Part shown: in pieces, positions 43,098 to 52,900 of the stretch
How the letters are laid out: the number at the start of each line of letters is the position of its first letter
Numbering within the stretch: position 1 is the first letter of the stretch
The notes under the pieces: model-generated
What the model was told of the DNA's origin: nothing
The model's database searches: none
Seen by the model: the letters and a program-made list of their open reading frames with translations, nothing else
Source: Acidobacteriota bacterium
GTDB lineage: Bacteria; Acidobacteriota; Vicinamibacteria; Vicinamibacterales; JAFNAJ01
Reading direction: 5' to 3'
NCBI GenBank assembly: GCA_023384575.1
Contig: JAHDVP010000013.1
Coordinates: 3,406-67,405, forward strand
Length of the DNA: 64,000 nt
Position numbers and translations under genes: made by a program

Positions 43098-44645
43098 TCA
43101 GGGGCGCGGCCAGGGCGCAGGCGTGGGCCGATCGTCACCGAGGGCGTAGACGTGGAACACGTCGTTGTCGTACACGAGCGGCAGAGCCATCGGCCTGTCG
43201 ATGACGAGATAATCGAGGTCGTGCTCTCGCGCGAGACGCATCGCATCCTCGGCGGTGAGCGCCGAGAAGTCGCCGACGGCCTGCAGGCGCTCGAGCACCT
43301 CCTCGGCGATGTCCCGCGAGTAGGTGGCGATGGCCGCGTCCTTGACGCTCTCGATGAAGACGTCGCGCTCGGCAGCGACCCGGAAGCTCACACCGTACTT
43401 CCAGGCATGGCCCGGGTCGGCCAGGAAGTGGGCGTCGAGCGTCGTGTGCGTGGCCGCCCAGTCGCCGATTCCCTGCCACGCGGTCGCCGGAAGGTCCACC
43501 CGAACCAGTGGACGATCGTGCTCGACCCAGAGCGAGTAGGTGCCGCGAGCGAGGCTGGCCGCCGCGACGATCGCCACCAGCGCGCCGGCGCGCACCGGCG
43601 GAGCGATCGACGGCCACCGCCAGGGTGCCTCCGCGATGGCCCAGACCAGGTACGCCGTCGCGACGAAATCGACGAGCCAGAGCACGCGTGAGGTCTGCAA
43701 CTGGACCGCGAAGGCCACACGGGCCTCGATGAGCGGCAGGGAAGCCGCAAAGAGCAGCAGCAGGGCCGCGCATCCCGCGACCACGCCCCGCTCCTCGCGC
43801 GAGACCAGCCCGGCCCGTCGTCTGGCGACGTAGACGGCGGCCAGCACGCCAGGCGCCACGAGGTTGACGAGCCAGGTCGCGGCGTCCCAGTCGCTGGGGA
43901 ACAGGTAGTCCTTCTCGCCGAGCACCGCGGTCCAGGAGGGATCCATGACCACGAAACTCGATGACAGCGGGCCGCCGACGATCACGGCCACGATCACGGC
44001 GATGCCGATCGCGAGCCCCGTCCCGAACCGTCCGAGGCCCGGGTCCTGCCGCCCGGCCACGACGAGCGCCGTGGCGATGCACACCGCGAACCACCCCGCG
44101 GTCGTCGGGTGCGCGAGAAAGGCGACGGCCACGAGCACGACGGCGCAGACGCGCCGGCGGTGCAGGACGGCGCCGAGGGCCGCGAGTCCGATGGCGAAGG
44201 CGAGCACGCGCGGGTGGAAGTACCCTTCGAAGGTGTTGACACCCGTCTCCGCGATACGATGGCGGAGGGTGAGCCCGAGTCCGAGCGCCGCGAGGCTCCA
44301 GGGCGAGCGGTACAGCCGAACGCCGATGAGCGTCGTGCCGGCGACGAAGACGAGGACCGTGAGGATGTACCCGGCGAAGAACAGGAACTCGAGCTCGGCA
44401 CCCGTCGCCACGGCGATCGCGGCGACGATCTCGTCGGTCGCCATCAGCCTCGACTGCGATTCGATGAGCGCGGCGCCGTCCGGAAACAGCGCCGGCGAGA
44501 TGTCGCGCTCGATGGCCGGAATGTAAAAGGCTTGATCGGACACGCCGAAGCGGTAGCCTCCGGCGTTCGACGTCACGAGTACGCCGAACGCGACGGAAGC
44601 ACCGACGGCGAAGACGGTCAGGCGCAGGCGATTCGAGGAGTACAC
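43098..44645 (-). CDS. Polytopic membrane protein, GT-C-like topology
   Basis: A 515-residue protein with about 11-12 hydrophobic helices and a soluble C-terminal part of about 100 residues ending near HDLDYLVIDRPMALPLVYDN. The early loop after helix 1 has GVSDQAFYIPAIERD, and the tail mentions alternating helices and strands as in membrane glycosyltransferases of the GT-C fold, but no DxD or defined family motif is clear. The start is GTG with a GACAAT -10 box nine bases upstream. Function unknown; envelope glycan or lipid modification is a guess from topology alone. Confidence 0.78.
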   Translation of the reverse strand: MYSSNRLRLTVFAVGASVAFGVLVTSNAGGYRFGVSDQAFYIPAIERDISPALFPDGAALIESQSRLMATDEIVAAIAVATGAELEFLFFAGYILTVLVFVAGTTLIGVRLYRSPWSLAALGLGLTLRHRIAETGVNTFEGYFHPRVLAFAIGLAALGAVLHRRRVCAVVLVAVAFLAHPTTAGWFAVCIATALVVAGRQDPGLGRFGTGLAIGIAVIVAVIVGGPLSSSFVVMDPSWTAVLGEKDYLFPSDWDAATWLVNLVAPGVLAAVYVARRRAGLVSREERGVVAGCAALLLLFAASLPLIEARVAFAVQLQTSRVLWLVDFVATAYLVWAIAEAPWRWPSIAPPVRAGALVAIVAAASLARGTYSLWVEHDRPLVRVDLPATAWQGIGDWAATHTTLDAHFLADPGHAWKYGVSFRVAAERDVFIESVKDAAIATYSRDIAEEVLERLQAVGDFSALTAEDAMRLAREHDLDYLVIDRPMALPLVYDNDVFHVYALGDDRPTPAPWPRP

Positions 44646-44954
44646 CGGTCGCTCATTGTCTCACGGGCCGGTCTCTTCGACGTCTCGGACCTGGTACTAG
44701 CCCTGATGCGTCAGAACGGCTGGCGCCTGGCGACCGGCGGCTGGCGGCCCCACAAGGCTCTCCGCGACGCGCCACGCTGGTGGCAAGACGTGACCAGAAG
44801 TGAGATGAAGGGATCGGGGGCGTTGGCGCGGAACGCGTTGCAGGCCGCGAGTCTGAAGCCGGCAGCCTGCAGCCGGATTGTCGGATTGGGGCTGGTGGCG
44901 GCGAGGCCCGAACCGTCCGACGCGGCCCGACGTCTGAACCTGGAGGGTGTCCCC
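44646..44954. other. 309-bp intergenic region with heptamer-phased repeat remnants
   Basis: Between divergent genes. At 44719-44746 four tandem 7-mers occur (GCTGGCG, CCTGGCG, ACCGGCG, GCTGGCG); at 44853-44880 another four (CTGAAGC, CGGCAGC, CTGCAGC, CGGATTG). GACAAT at 44655-44660 (minus) is the likely -10 of the membrane protein gene. No gene is seen here: the upstream extension of the DUF3014 frame through this region reads as low-complexity translation. Confidence 0.5.
44655..44660 (-). promoter_or_regulatory. -10 box (GACAAT) just before the polytopic membrane protein gene
   Basis: GACAAT on the minus strand with nine bases before the GTG at 44645; same spacing as at glgA. Confidence 0.3.
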
Positions 44955-45800
44955 GTGACCCGACTCGACGAGATCCAGATCGCCAGAGACCCCGAGCCGC
45001 CGGTCGAGCCCGCGTCGCCACCAGGCCAGCGGTGGATCTGGGCCCTCGGTCTCCTCGCCTTCGTGGCGGTGCTCGCCGCGACGTGGTACTGGTGGCCGCG
45101 AGGCGAGGCCGAAGCGCCTCCCCCGGAGGCCGCCCGGACGGAGCCCGAGACGGCTGCGACCCCGGCGCTGCCGCTCGGTTCGCCGGGCGATGCGATCGAT
45201 GTCCCGCCGCTCGACGAGACCGACCCGCTCGTCCGCGACCTGCTCGGCCGTCTTTCCTCGAGCCCGGCGCTCGTGGCGTGGCTCGCGACCGATGGGCTCG
45301 TCCGCACGTTCGTGGTCGCCGTCGACAACGTCGCAACGGGGGCCTCGCCCGCGCAGCACCTCAGAGTCCTCCGGCCCGGCGAGCCGTTTCGCGCCGAGAC
45401 GCGGACGGGCCGGCTCGTGGCGAGCGACGCGACCAGCCGTCGGTACGACCGGCTGGCCGATGCCTTCGTGTCGCTCGATCCCGATGGCCTCGCGCGCGTC
45501 TACGGCACGCTCAAGCCGCGCTTCGACGAAGCGTACCGCGAGCTTGGCCATCCCGACGGCCGCTTCGATGCCGCGGTCGAACGCGCCATCGTGCGGCTGC
45601 TGCAGACACCGGTGCCACAGGGCGATCCGGTGCTCGTCGAGGCCGTCGAATCGTATCGGTACGCCGATGCCCGCCTCGAGGCGCTGACACCTGCGCAGAA
45701 GCAGCTCTTGCGTCTCGGGCCGAACAACCAGCGGCGCGTGCACGAGCATCTCCGCGTCGTCGCGCAGGCGCTTGGCCTCGACGCGTCGCGGCTGCCCTGA
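44955..45800 (+). CDS. DUF3014 domain-containing membrane-anchored protein
   Basis: A 281-residue protein. A cytoplasmic N-terminal segment is followed by one membrane helix (about 30-50, WIWALGLLAFVAVLAATWYWWP), a Pro/Glu/Ala linker, and a DUF3014-like domain with the run LPPLDETDPLVRDLL-type start, VRTFVVAVDNVATG, and YDRLADAFVSLDPDGLARVY, ending LEALTPAQKQLLRLGPNNQR. The family function is unknown; it is found as a single-pass inner membrane protein in Proteobacteria and Acidobacteria. GTG at 44955 has a GGAGGG ribosome site nine bases upstream; the longer frame is rejected as repeat translation. Confidence 0.85.
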   Translation: MTRLDEIQIARDPEPPVEPASPPGQRWIWALGLLAFVAVLAATWYWWPRGEAEAPPPEAARTEPETAATPALPLGSPGDAIDVPPLDETDPLVRDLLGRLSSSPALVAWLATDGLVRTFVVAVDNVATGASPAQHLRVLRPGEPFRAETRTGRLVASDATSRRYDRLADAFVSLDPDGLARVYGTLKPRFDEAYRELGHPDGRFDAAVERAIVRLLQTPVPQGDPVLVEAVESYRYADARLEALTPAQKQLLRLGPNNQRRVHEHLRVVAQALGLDASRLP

Positions 45801-45823
45801 CGGCGCGGGTGCGGCCCGACGTG

Positions 45824-45829
45824 TAGAAT
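45824..45829 (+). promoter_or_regulatory. -10 box (TAGAAT) just before the 34-residue ORF
   Basis: TAGAAT on the plus strand with nine bases before the ATG at 45839, leaderless-type spacing. Confidence 0.4.
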
Positions 45830-45838
45830 GCAGCCATC

Positions 45839-45943
45839 ATGTCCATCGAGTCGTTCCAGGACCCGAGGCGGCTCCGGCGCACGAGGCGCGTCGTCGCGGG
45901 CGGCGTCCCACTCGCGTTCACGGGCGCGGTCGTGTCGGTATGA
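45839..45943 (+). CDS. Candidate 34-residue leader or small membrane peptide
   Basis: A short frame, MSIESFQDPRRLRRTRRVV then AGGVPLAFTGAVVSV, with a basic N-terminal half and a hydrophobic end. It begins nine bases after a TAGAAT box and its stop overlaps the ATG of the next gene (ATGA), so the downstream gene could be translated by coupling. It may be a leader peptide or small membrane protein, or chance; the signal arrangement is the main support. Confidence 0.4.
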   Translation: MSIESFQDPRRLRRTRRVVAGGVPLAFTGAVVSV

Positions 45944-46605
45944 GGGCCGCTGCCCCGGGCTCCCGCTTCCGCGCGATCCTCGTGCGCGCGATCGTCGTGT
46001 TCGGCGTGCTGGCGGCGGCGATCGTCCTGTTCGTGCGGACGGCAGACGAGGCGCGAACGGCGCCCTACGAGATCCGCCGCGGCGACCTCGTGGGCTGGCA
46101 GCTCGTCGTCGACCAGGCCCGCGGTCCCGCGTCGCCCGTCGTCTCGCTCGCCGCGCCGCCCGAGTTGCCGATGCGTCTCTTCCGGCAGATCTTCACGCGC
46201 GCCGCCGAATCGCTCAACCACCCGGCCCGCCCGGGCATTCCTCTCGCGCTTGCGGGGGAGCTGGCCGGCGCGCCAGGGGTGACGCCGGCGCGCGTCGTCG
46301 AGCTCGCGCGCGAGGTGGGTCTCGACAAGACGCCGCCTGAGCCTCTCTGTGTGGCCCACTTCCGCGAGTCGGCCCCGGGCGTCGTGAGGCAGCTCTACGT
46401 GCTCGCCTTCGACCTGTCAGGCTTCGACCGGTTCCGGCAGCGGCTGGGCGAGAGGTTGCGTGAGGCTGGAGGGGGAGCGACCTACGATGCGGCCGCCTTC
46501 TCCCCGACGATGATTGCCGGCGCCTCGGACGAGGACTACTGGCGCTGGTTGCCTCTCGTCGTCGACCGCGCGCGCGACTGCAAGGCGCCGATATCCGTCG
46601 AGTGA
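45940..46605 (+). CDS. Hypothetical membrane-anchored protein
   Basis: A 221-residue protein I do not recognise. It has one N-terminal helix (residues 12-31, LVRAIVVFGVLAAAIVLFV) and an extracytoplasmic part with no signature. The C-terminal half is helical and acidic (ALAGELAGAPGVTPARVVEL, FDLSGFDRFRQRLGERL) and ends with WRWLPLVVDRARD and a lone Cys. The ATG at 45940 overlaps the stop of a 34-residue frame. It is convergent with the sortilin-like pair, separated by a strong hairpin. Confidence 0.65.
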   Translation: MRAAAPGSRFRAILVRAIVVFGVLAAAIVLFVRTADEARTAPYEIRRGDLVGWQLVVDQARGPASPVVSLAAPPELPMRLFRQIFTRAAESLNHPARPGIPLALAGELAGAPGVTPARVVELAREVGLDKTPPEPLCVAHFRESAPGVVRQLYVLAFDLSGFDRFRQRLGERLREAGGGATYDAAAFSPTMIAGASDEDYWRWLPLVVDRARDCKAPISVE

Positions 46606-46619
46606 GGGCTCGTCGGGGG

Positions 46620-46657
46620 CGGTGGCCGGCGGCGGAGGTGACTGCCGCCGGCCACTG
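46620..46657. terminator. Strong GC hairpin between convergent genes
   Basis: A perfect 12-bp stem (GTGGCCGGCGGC at 46622-46633 with GCCGCCGGCCAC at 46644-46655), extendable by a G-U and a C-G pair, around a 10-base loop. It lies between the stops of a plus- and a minus-strand gene. No U run, but it is the strongest hairpin seen in the window. Confidence 0.6.
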
Positions 46658-46668
46658 GCACGTGCGGA

Positions 46669-49600
46669 TCAGCGCCCGGGCATGGCGAGGCGGACGCGCG
46701 GGGTCGACGGCACGGCACGGGCCGCCGTCTCGAACGCGGGCCATGCGTTCAGCGCCACGTCGTTGGTGTCGTCGACCGCCTTCTGCAGCGCGTCGCGCAC
46801 CTCGGCTGTCTGGTCGACCTGCATCTGCGTCGGCCGACTCGTCGACCCCATCACCTGTGTCTTGAGGCCGCTGATGCGGTTGGGGAGCGCGCCGAAGCCG
46901 CCGGCGGCGCGGCCCGTGGCGGGATCGGCCACGCCGAACTGCCGGCGCAGGTCGGCCAGCCGCTTGTGAAGCGCGCCGGCCTGATCGGCGAGCGCTCCCT
47001 CGCGGGCCGGGGCCGTCCGGCCGTCGAGGGCGTGAAAGGCTCGCGAGACCTCGTCGATGACGTCGGCGGCCTGGATCGCCACCTCGTGCAGCCGGTGGAG
47101 CGCGAGGGCGGTGTCGTGCATGGCCCGCCGATCCTCGTCGCTGATCTCCACGAGCCAGTCGGGCTCGACCACGAACTGGCGCGCGCCCGCCTCACGCCCA
47201 TCGACGACGAGCGTGGCGCGGTACTGGCCCGGCAGCACGAACGGCGCGAAGTGCGGGTGGGCCTCGGTGCGCTCGATCTGTTGGAACATGTGCGACCGCA
47301 CCTGCTCCCGGCCGAGCAGGGGCGGCGGCGGGTCGTCGCCCGGCCGCTGCGGCGCGGGCGCGTAACGCAGGTCCCACGTTGCGCGGGTGTACCCGCGACG
47401 ACCGGGGACTCCGGCGTCCTCGCCCTGCAGTTCGCGCACGAGGGTCCCCGATGCGTCCGTGATCCGCAGCGACACACGGGCCGCGTCGCTGCGCAGGTGG
47501 TAGTCGAGAATGGCGCCAAACGGCGGGTTGTGGCCCCAGAAGCGCCCATCGCCCGCCATCCACCACCGGTCGAACGCGCGGTTGAACTGCCGCGCCGGAC
47601 GGACGTCGAACAGGAAGGCGTCGGCGCGGGCGGCCTCGGCCGCCTGCTGGATCGCCGCCACGTGGTCCAGAATCCACACGCCGCGCGAGTGCGTGCCGAG
47701 CAGGAGGTCGTTCTCCCGCGGGTGCTGCGCGATGCTGTAGACGGGGCCCGTCGGCACGTTGGCGCGCACGTGGGTCCACGAGGCGCCGCGATCGATCGAG
47801 ACGAAGAGACCGAACTCCGTGCCCGCGTAGAGCACGTCGGGGTTCTTGAGGTCCTCGGCCACGGTCCGGATCACGTGGCCCGGGCGGATGCCCCTCACGA
47901 TCGGTCGCCATGTCTGGCCGTAGTCCTCGGTCGCGAACAGGTAGACGCCGAAATCGTTCGTGCGGTGACCGTCGAAAGCCGCGTAGGCGCGGCCGTCCTC
48001 GAATCGCGATGCGACGAGGCGTGCGACGTAGGTGCCCTTCGGCACGCCGGGGAAGCGGCCCGAGATGTTCGTCCATGTCCCGCCGTCGTCGCGCGTCACC
48101 TGCACCGAGCCGTCGTCGGCGCCGGCGTAGAGCACGCCCGCCCGACGGGGCGACTCGGCGAGCGTCGTCAGCGTCGGCCAGAACGACACGCCGTCGTTCT
48201 TCGACAATCGGATCTCCTTTCCCTGCACGCCCATGAGCGACAGCGCTTCGCGGTCGGCGTTCGTCGTCAGGTCGCCGCTGATGGCCTGCCACGAGTGCCC
48301 CCGGTCACGGGTCCGGAACACCCGTTCGGCACCGATGTAGAGCGTCTTCGGGTCGTGCGCCGAGAGGAGGAACGGCGTGTCCCAGTTGAATCGGAGCGGA
48401 GGGTCGCCAGCCGCGGGAACGGGCCTGATGCTCTTGCGCTCGTTCGTGCGGCGGTCGACGCGCAGGATGTTCCCGTTCTGCGATTCGGTGTAGATGATGT
48501 TCGAGTCGGTCGGGTCGGCGAACGAGACGAAGCCGTCACCGCCGCCGATCAGGAACCAGTCGTCGTTGCCGATGCCCAGCCAGCTGCGGGTCGCGCTCGG
48601 CCCGCCCCACGACAGGTTGTCCTGCATGCCGATGTACACGCGGTAGGGCACGTCCATGTCGAACCCGACGTGGTAGATCTGCGCGAGGTCCATGTTGTCG
48701 AACATGCGCCAGGTCAGGCTGCGATCCCACGACACGAGCACCCCGCCGTCGTTGCCGATCAGCATGTGATCCGGGTTGTGCGGGTTGATCCACATCGCAT
48801 GCTGATCGGAGTGGATCGACGAGTTGATCGCGTTGCCAGGCGGCCACAGCCCGTCCTGCACCGCGCTCCGGTTCACCACCCACGTGCGCCCGCCGTCGTC
48901 CGAGATGTGGAGCGCGACGCCGAGCATGTACACGCGATGGTGATTGCGCGGGTCGACCCGGATCTGGCTGAAGTACATCGGCCGCGGGTTCTCCGGGCTC
49001 ATGTGCTGCCACGTCTCGCCACCGTCGTCGGTGCGGTACACCCCGCCGGCGCTGGCATGTTCGACGCGCGCGTACAGCACGCGCGGGTCGGCCCGGTAGA
49101 CGTCCATCCCGATGCGCCCGATGTCGCCCTGTGGGAGGCCGCCTGCGAGCCGGCGCCAGGTGCGCCCCCCGTCGGTCGTCTTGTGGATCCCGCTGCCCGG
49201 CCCGCCGCCGTTGAAGCCCCAGGGCGCCCGCTGGCGCTGGTAGGTGCCCGCGTACAGGACGAGCGGATTCGACGGGTCCATCACGAGCTCGGTCGCGCCG
49301 GTGAACTCGTCGACGTAGAGCAGCTTCTCCCACGTCCTGCCGCCGTCCGTGGTCCGGAACACGCCCCGTTGTTCGTGCGGGCCCCAGAGCGAGCCGGTGG
49401 CTGCCACGTACACGATGTCGTGATCGACCGGGTGGATGACGATGCGGCCGATGTGCCGCGTGTCCTCGAGCCCGAGGTGCGCCCACGTCCGGCCGCCGTC
49501 GGTCGACTTGTAGACGCCGTTGCCCCACGACGAGCTCTGGCGGTTGTTGTTCTCCCCGGTGCCGATCCAGACGAGATCCGGATCGTCCTGCGCGATGGCG

Positions 49601-49914
49601 ATGTCGCCAATCGACACCGCGTCGGGCTGGTCGGCAAACAGCACCTCCCACGTGGTGCCGCCGTTCCCCGTCTTCCATAGCGCGCCCGTCGACACCGCTA
49701 CGTAGAACAACGACGGGTTCGCCTCGTGTACCGCGAAGTCGCTGATGCGCCCGCCGAAGGTCGCGGGCCCGATCGTCCGGAACGTCAGCTGGTCGAAGTA
49801 CGAGCCGGGCGTCTCGGCCCGCACCGACGTCGAGACGGGCCACATGTGAAGGGCGGTCGCGACGGCGAGCGCCGCGACGGCCGCGAGGTGTCGAACCGGG
49901 ATGCGTATCTTCAC
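46669..49914 (-). CDS. Secreted sortilin/VPS10-like beta-propeller protein (second of tandem pair)
   Basis: A protein of about 1081 residues. A signal peptide (RHLAAVAALAVATALHMWP) is followed by a large multi-bladed propeller with many Asp-box/BNR motifs (STDGGRTW, TTDGGRTW, SDDGGRTW, TRDDGGTW), the pattern of the VPS10/sortilin-like, sialidase-related family, then a C-terminal helical and beta module (about 760-1080) with AMHDTALALHRLHEVAI. Such proteins are abundant in Acidobacteria and Bacteroidetes, with unknown ligand. GTG at 49914 has an AGGAGA ribosome site and gives a compact signal; an ATG at 49947 overlapping the upstream stop is the other candidate start. Confidence 0.9.
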   Translation of the reverse strand: MKIRIPVRHLAAVAALAVATALHMWPVSTSVRAETPGSYFDQLTFRTIGPATFGGRISDFAVHEANPSLFYVAVSTGALWKTGNGGTTWEVLFADQPDAVSIGDIAIAQDDPDLVWIGTGENNNRQSSSWGNGVYKSTDGGRTWAHLGLEDTRHIGRIVIHPVDHDIVYVAATGSLWGPHEQRGVFRTTDGGRTWEKLLYVDEFTGATELVMDPSNPLVLYAGTYQRQRAPWGFNGGGPGSGIHKTTDGGRTWRRLAGGLPQGDIGRIGMDVYRADPRVLYARVEHASAGGVYRTDDGGETWQHMSPENPRPMYFSQIRVDPRNHHRVYMLGVALHISDDGGRTWVVNRSAVQDGLWPPGNAINSSIHSDQHAMWINPHNPDHMLIGNDGGVLVSWDRSLTWRMFDNMDLAQIYHVGFDMDVPYRVYIGMQDNLSWGGPSATRSWLGIGNDDWFLIGGGDGFVSFADPTDSNIIYTESQNGNILRVDRRTNERKSIRPVPAAGDPPLRFNWDTPFLLSAHDPKTLYIGAERVFRTRDRGHSWQAISGDLTTNADREALSLMGVQGKEIRLSKNDGVSFWPTLTTLAESPRRAGVLYAGADDGSVQVTRDDGGTWTNISGRFPGVPKGTYVARLVASRFEDGRAYAAFDGHRTNDFGVYLFATEDYGQTWRPIVRGIRPGHVIRTVAEDLKNPDVLYAGTEFGLFVSIDRGASWTHVRANVPTGPVYSIAQHPRENDLLLGTHSRGVWILDHVAAIQQAAEAARADAFLFDVRPARQFNRAFDRWWMAGDGRFWGHNPPFGAILDYHLRSDAARVSLRITDASGTLVRELQGEDAGVPGRRGYTRATWDLRYAPAPQRPGDDPPPPLLGREQVRSHMFQQIERTEAHPHFAPFVLPGQYRATLVVDGREAGARQFVVEPDWLVEISDEDRRAMHDTALALHRLHEVAIQAADVIDEVSRAFHALDGRTAPAREGALADQAGALHKRLADLRRQFGVADPATGRAAGGFGALPNRISGLKTQVMGSTSRPTQMQVDQTAEVRDALQKAVDDTNDVALNAWPAFETAARAVPSTPRVRLAMPGR

Positions 49915-49943
49915 GTCGTTCGGTCTCCTGTTGACGCCGGGCT

Positions 49944-52900
49944 TCATGGCAGACGCGGCAGTGCGAGCGGCGCCAGCGCCAGCGGCCGCCCGCTGGTCCA
50001 CGTGATGTGCTGCTGGTCGAGTTGGCGATGCAGTGCCGGCAGCGTCTCGCCGATCAGACGGTTGACCCGGGTGACGACCTCGGTCAGTTGCTCGTGGCTC
50101 CGCCGCGTCCAGTAAGCCTGGTCGGAGGTCGGGGTGCCCGTCGAGGCGTTGACGGCGCCGTAGAGCTGCTGGATGCGCTGGGCCAGCGCTGGCGGACCCG
50201 GCGTCAGCGCGACGCCTCGCGGCGGCGTGCCCCGGAGCAGCCGCGTGATCGCCTGGACCTCGGCGGCGACCGCCTGGTGCTCCTTGAGCAGCGCTTCGGC
50301 GCCGGGGTGCGCCGACAGCGTGTCGCGGATCGTGCGCAGATCGGTTGCGGTCCGCTCGACGATCGACAGTGCCGCTCGCGCGGTTCGGTGCATGCCGGCG
50401 AGCGCGACCAGCGTGTCGTGCCAGAGCCGCCGATCCTGGTCGGTCAAGGGGACGAGCGGGTCGGCGAGCACGCTGACCGTCTGGCGGTGCTCCTTGCCGC
50501 CAACGCGCAGGCGCACGTGGTAGTCACCCGGCAGCACGAAGGCGCCACGCGGGCCTGCGAAGAACCCCTCCTCGTCATCGCCGCGACCCGGCTGCTCGAG
50601 CGGTGGTGCGTAACGCAGGTCCCACGACGTGCGGAAGACACCGGTTCGCGACGCCGGTGTGCCCGCGACGAGCCGCCGGACCACGCCGCCCGAGGCGTCG
50701 AGCACGTCGAGCTCGACGCGCTCGCCCTCGGTGGCGAAGTACGTGACGATCGAGCCGTCGGGCGGGTTCGGCGCGATGAACCGCTGCTGGCCCGTGGCCC
50801 CGCGCCCTCGGTTGAAGCGGTTGAACTGCCAGGCGCGCCGTACCGGGAAGAGGTGCGATCCCGAGGCGACGACCTCTGACGTGAGGCCCTCGAGCACGCC
50901 GATGTCGTCGAGGATCCAGAACCCTCGCCCGTGCGTGCCGAGCACGAGGTCGTTGTCGCGCGGGTGCACGACGAGATCGTGCACGGCGACGGTGGGCAGG
51001 TTGTTCTTCAGCTCCATCCAGTGACGGCCGTCGTCGATTGAGAAGAAGAGGCCGAACTCGGTGCCGACGAAGAGCAGGCCCGCCTTGCGCGGGTGTTCGG
51101 CCACCACGTGCACCGACCCGTGCGAGGGCAGGTTCGAGGTGATCGAGGTCCACGTGCGGCCGTGGTCGGTGCTCTTCAGCACGAACGGGCGGAAGTCGTT
51201 GTCCTGGTGCCCGTCGAACGAGGCGTAGACCGTGCCCTCGTTGAAGCGCGAGAGCACCACGCGGCTGACGCGGGTCTGCTCGGGCACGCCGGGGAACGTC
51301 TCGCTCTTCAGCCACGTCTGCCCGTCGTCACGCGAGACGTGCACGAGCCCGTCGTCGGTGCCGACGGCGAGCAGGCCCGCCCGGAGCGCCGACTCGCTGA
51401 CCGACGTGATGTTGCCGAAGTCGGCCGTGCTCGCGTGCAGGTCGATGGCGTCGTCGGGCTGCACCTTGTCCTGGAGCGGCAGCGCCCACTCGTCGATCTG
51501 GCGCGACAGGTCGGGGCTGATGCGCGTCCAGGTGTCGCCGCGGTCCGTGCTCTTGAAGAGATAGTTCGCGCCGAAGTAGAGCGTCCGGTGATCGTGCGGC
51601 GAGATGAGGAGCGGCGCGCTCCAGTTCCAGCGGTACTTCTCGCCGTCGGGCGACTGCGGCTGGATGAACCGCCGCTCCCCGGTCCGCGTGTCGAAGCGCG
51701 AGAGGTTGCCGTACTGCGATTCGCCGTACACCACCGTGGCGTCGGTCGGATCGATCTGCGCGTAGAAGCCGTCGCCACCCACCACGAGGTACCAGTCGGC
51801 GTTCACGATCCCGTCGGTGTTGCGCGTGCCGCTCGGACCACCCCAGGTGCTGTTGTCCTGCGTGCCGCCGTAGACGTAGTAGAAGGGCTCCTGCATGTCG
51901 ACGGCCACCGTGTAGAACTGCGTGATCGACAGGTGGTCCTGGAAGTCCCACGTCGCGCCGTCGTCGCGCGTGATGTAGATGCCCCCGTCCGTGCCGAGCA
52001 GCATGTGAGTCGGGTCGTGCGGGTTGATCCAGATCGTGTGGTGGTCGGCGTGCACGCCCCCGCGCGCGAAGTCGTCGCGGAAGGTGCGCCCGGCGTCCTC
52101 CGAGACGTAATGCCGCGTCATCGGCACGAACACGCGGTTCGGGTTCTTCGGGTCGCACTCGATCTGGCCGTAGAACCAGTGCGTCGAGATGCGGTCGGTC
52201 CGCTTCTCCCAGCTCGCGCCGCGGTCGTTCGACAGGAAGATGCCGCCGTCGGGACCGACGATGGCCGCGTAGAGCCGGTCGGGCTGACTGCGGCACACCG
52301 CCAGGCCGATGCGTCCGACCGGACCCCGGGCGAGCCCGTTCGTGAGGGGCCGCCACGTGCGGCCCGCGTCGGTCGACTTGAAGACGCCCCCTTCGGGCCC
52401 GCCCCCGAGGAAGCTGTAGTAGCGCCGCTCGCGCTGGAACGCGGCCGCGTAGAGCACGTCGGGATCGCGCGGGTCCATCACCACGTCGACCACGCCCGTG
52501 TACTTGCTGATGAACAGGATCTTCTCCCAGGTCCGTCCGCCGTCGATCGTCTTGTAGAGCCCGCGCTCCTCGTTCGAGCCCCAGAGGGCGCCGAGTGCGG
52601 CGATGTACACGGTGTCCGGGTCGTCGGGGTGGATGAGCACGCGGCCGACGTGCTGCGACTTCTCGAGCCCCATGTGCTGCCACGTGCGGCCGCCGTCCTC
52701 CGACTTGTAGACGCCGTCGCCCCACGACGAGCTGCGCACCTGATTCGCCTCGCCCGTGCCGATCCAGACGATGTTCGGGTTCTTCTGGGAGAGCGCCATC
52801 GCGCCGATCGAGACCGACGTCTCACGGTCGAACACCGGCTGCCACGTCACGCCGCCGTTCACCGTCTTGAACGCCCCGCCCGAGGCCGTCGCCGCGTAGA

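Noticed and set aside
43098-44645. Assignment as a named glycosyltransferase
   Set aside because: Topology resembles GT-C enzymes but no DxD or family motif is present, so only a generic description is given.
44109-44954. N-terminal extension of the DUF3014 frame, antisense to the membrane protein gene
   Set aside because: The extra residues include translated heptamer repeats and antisense sequence; the GTG at 44955 has a good ribosome site.
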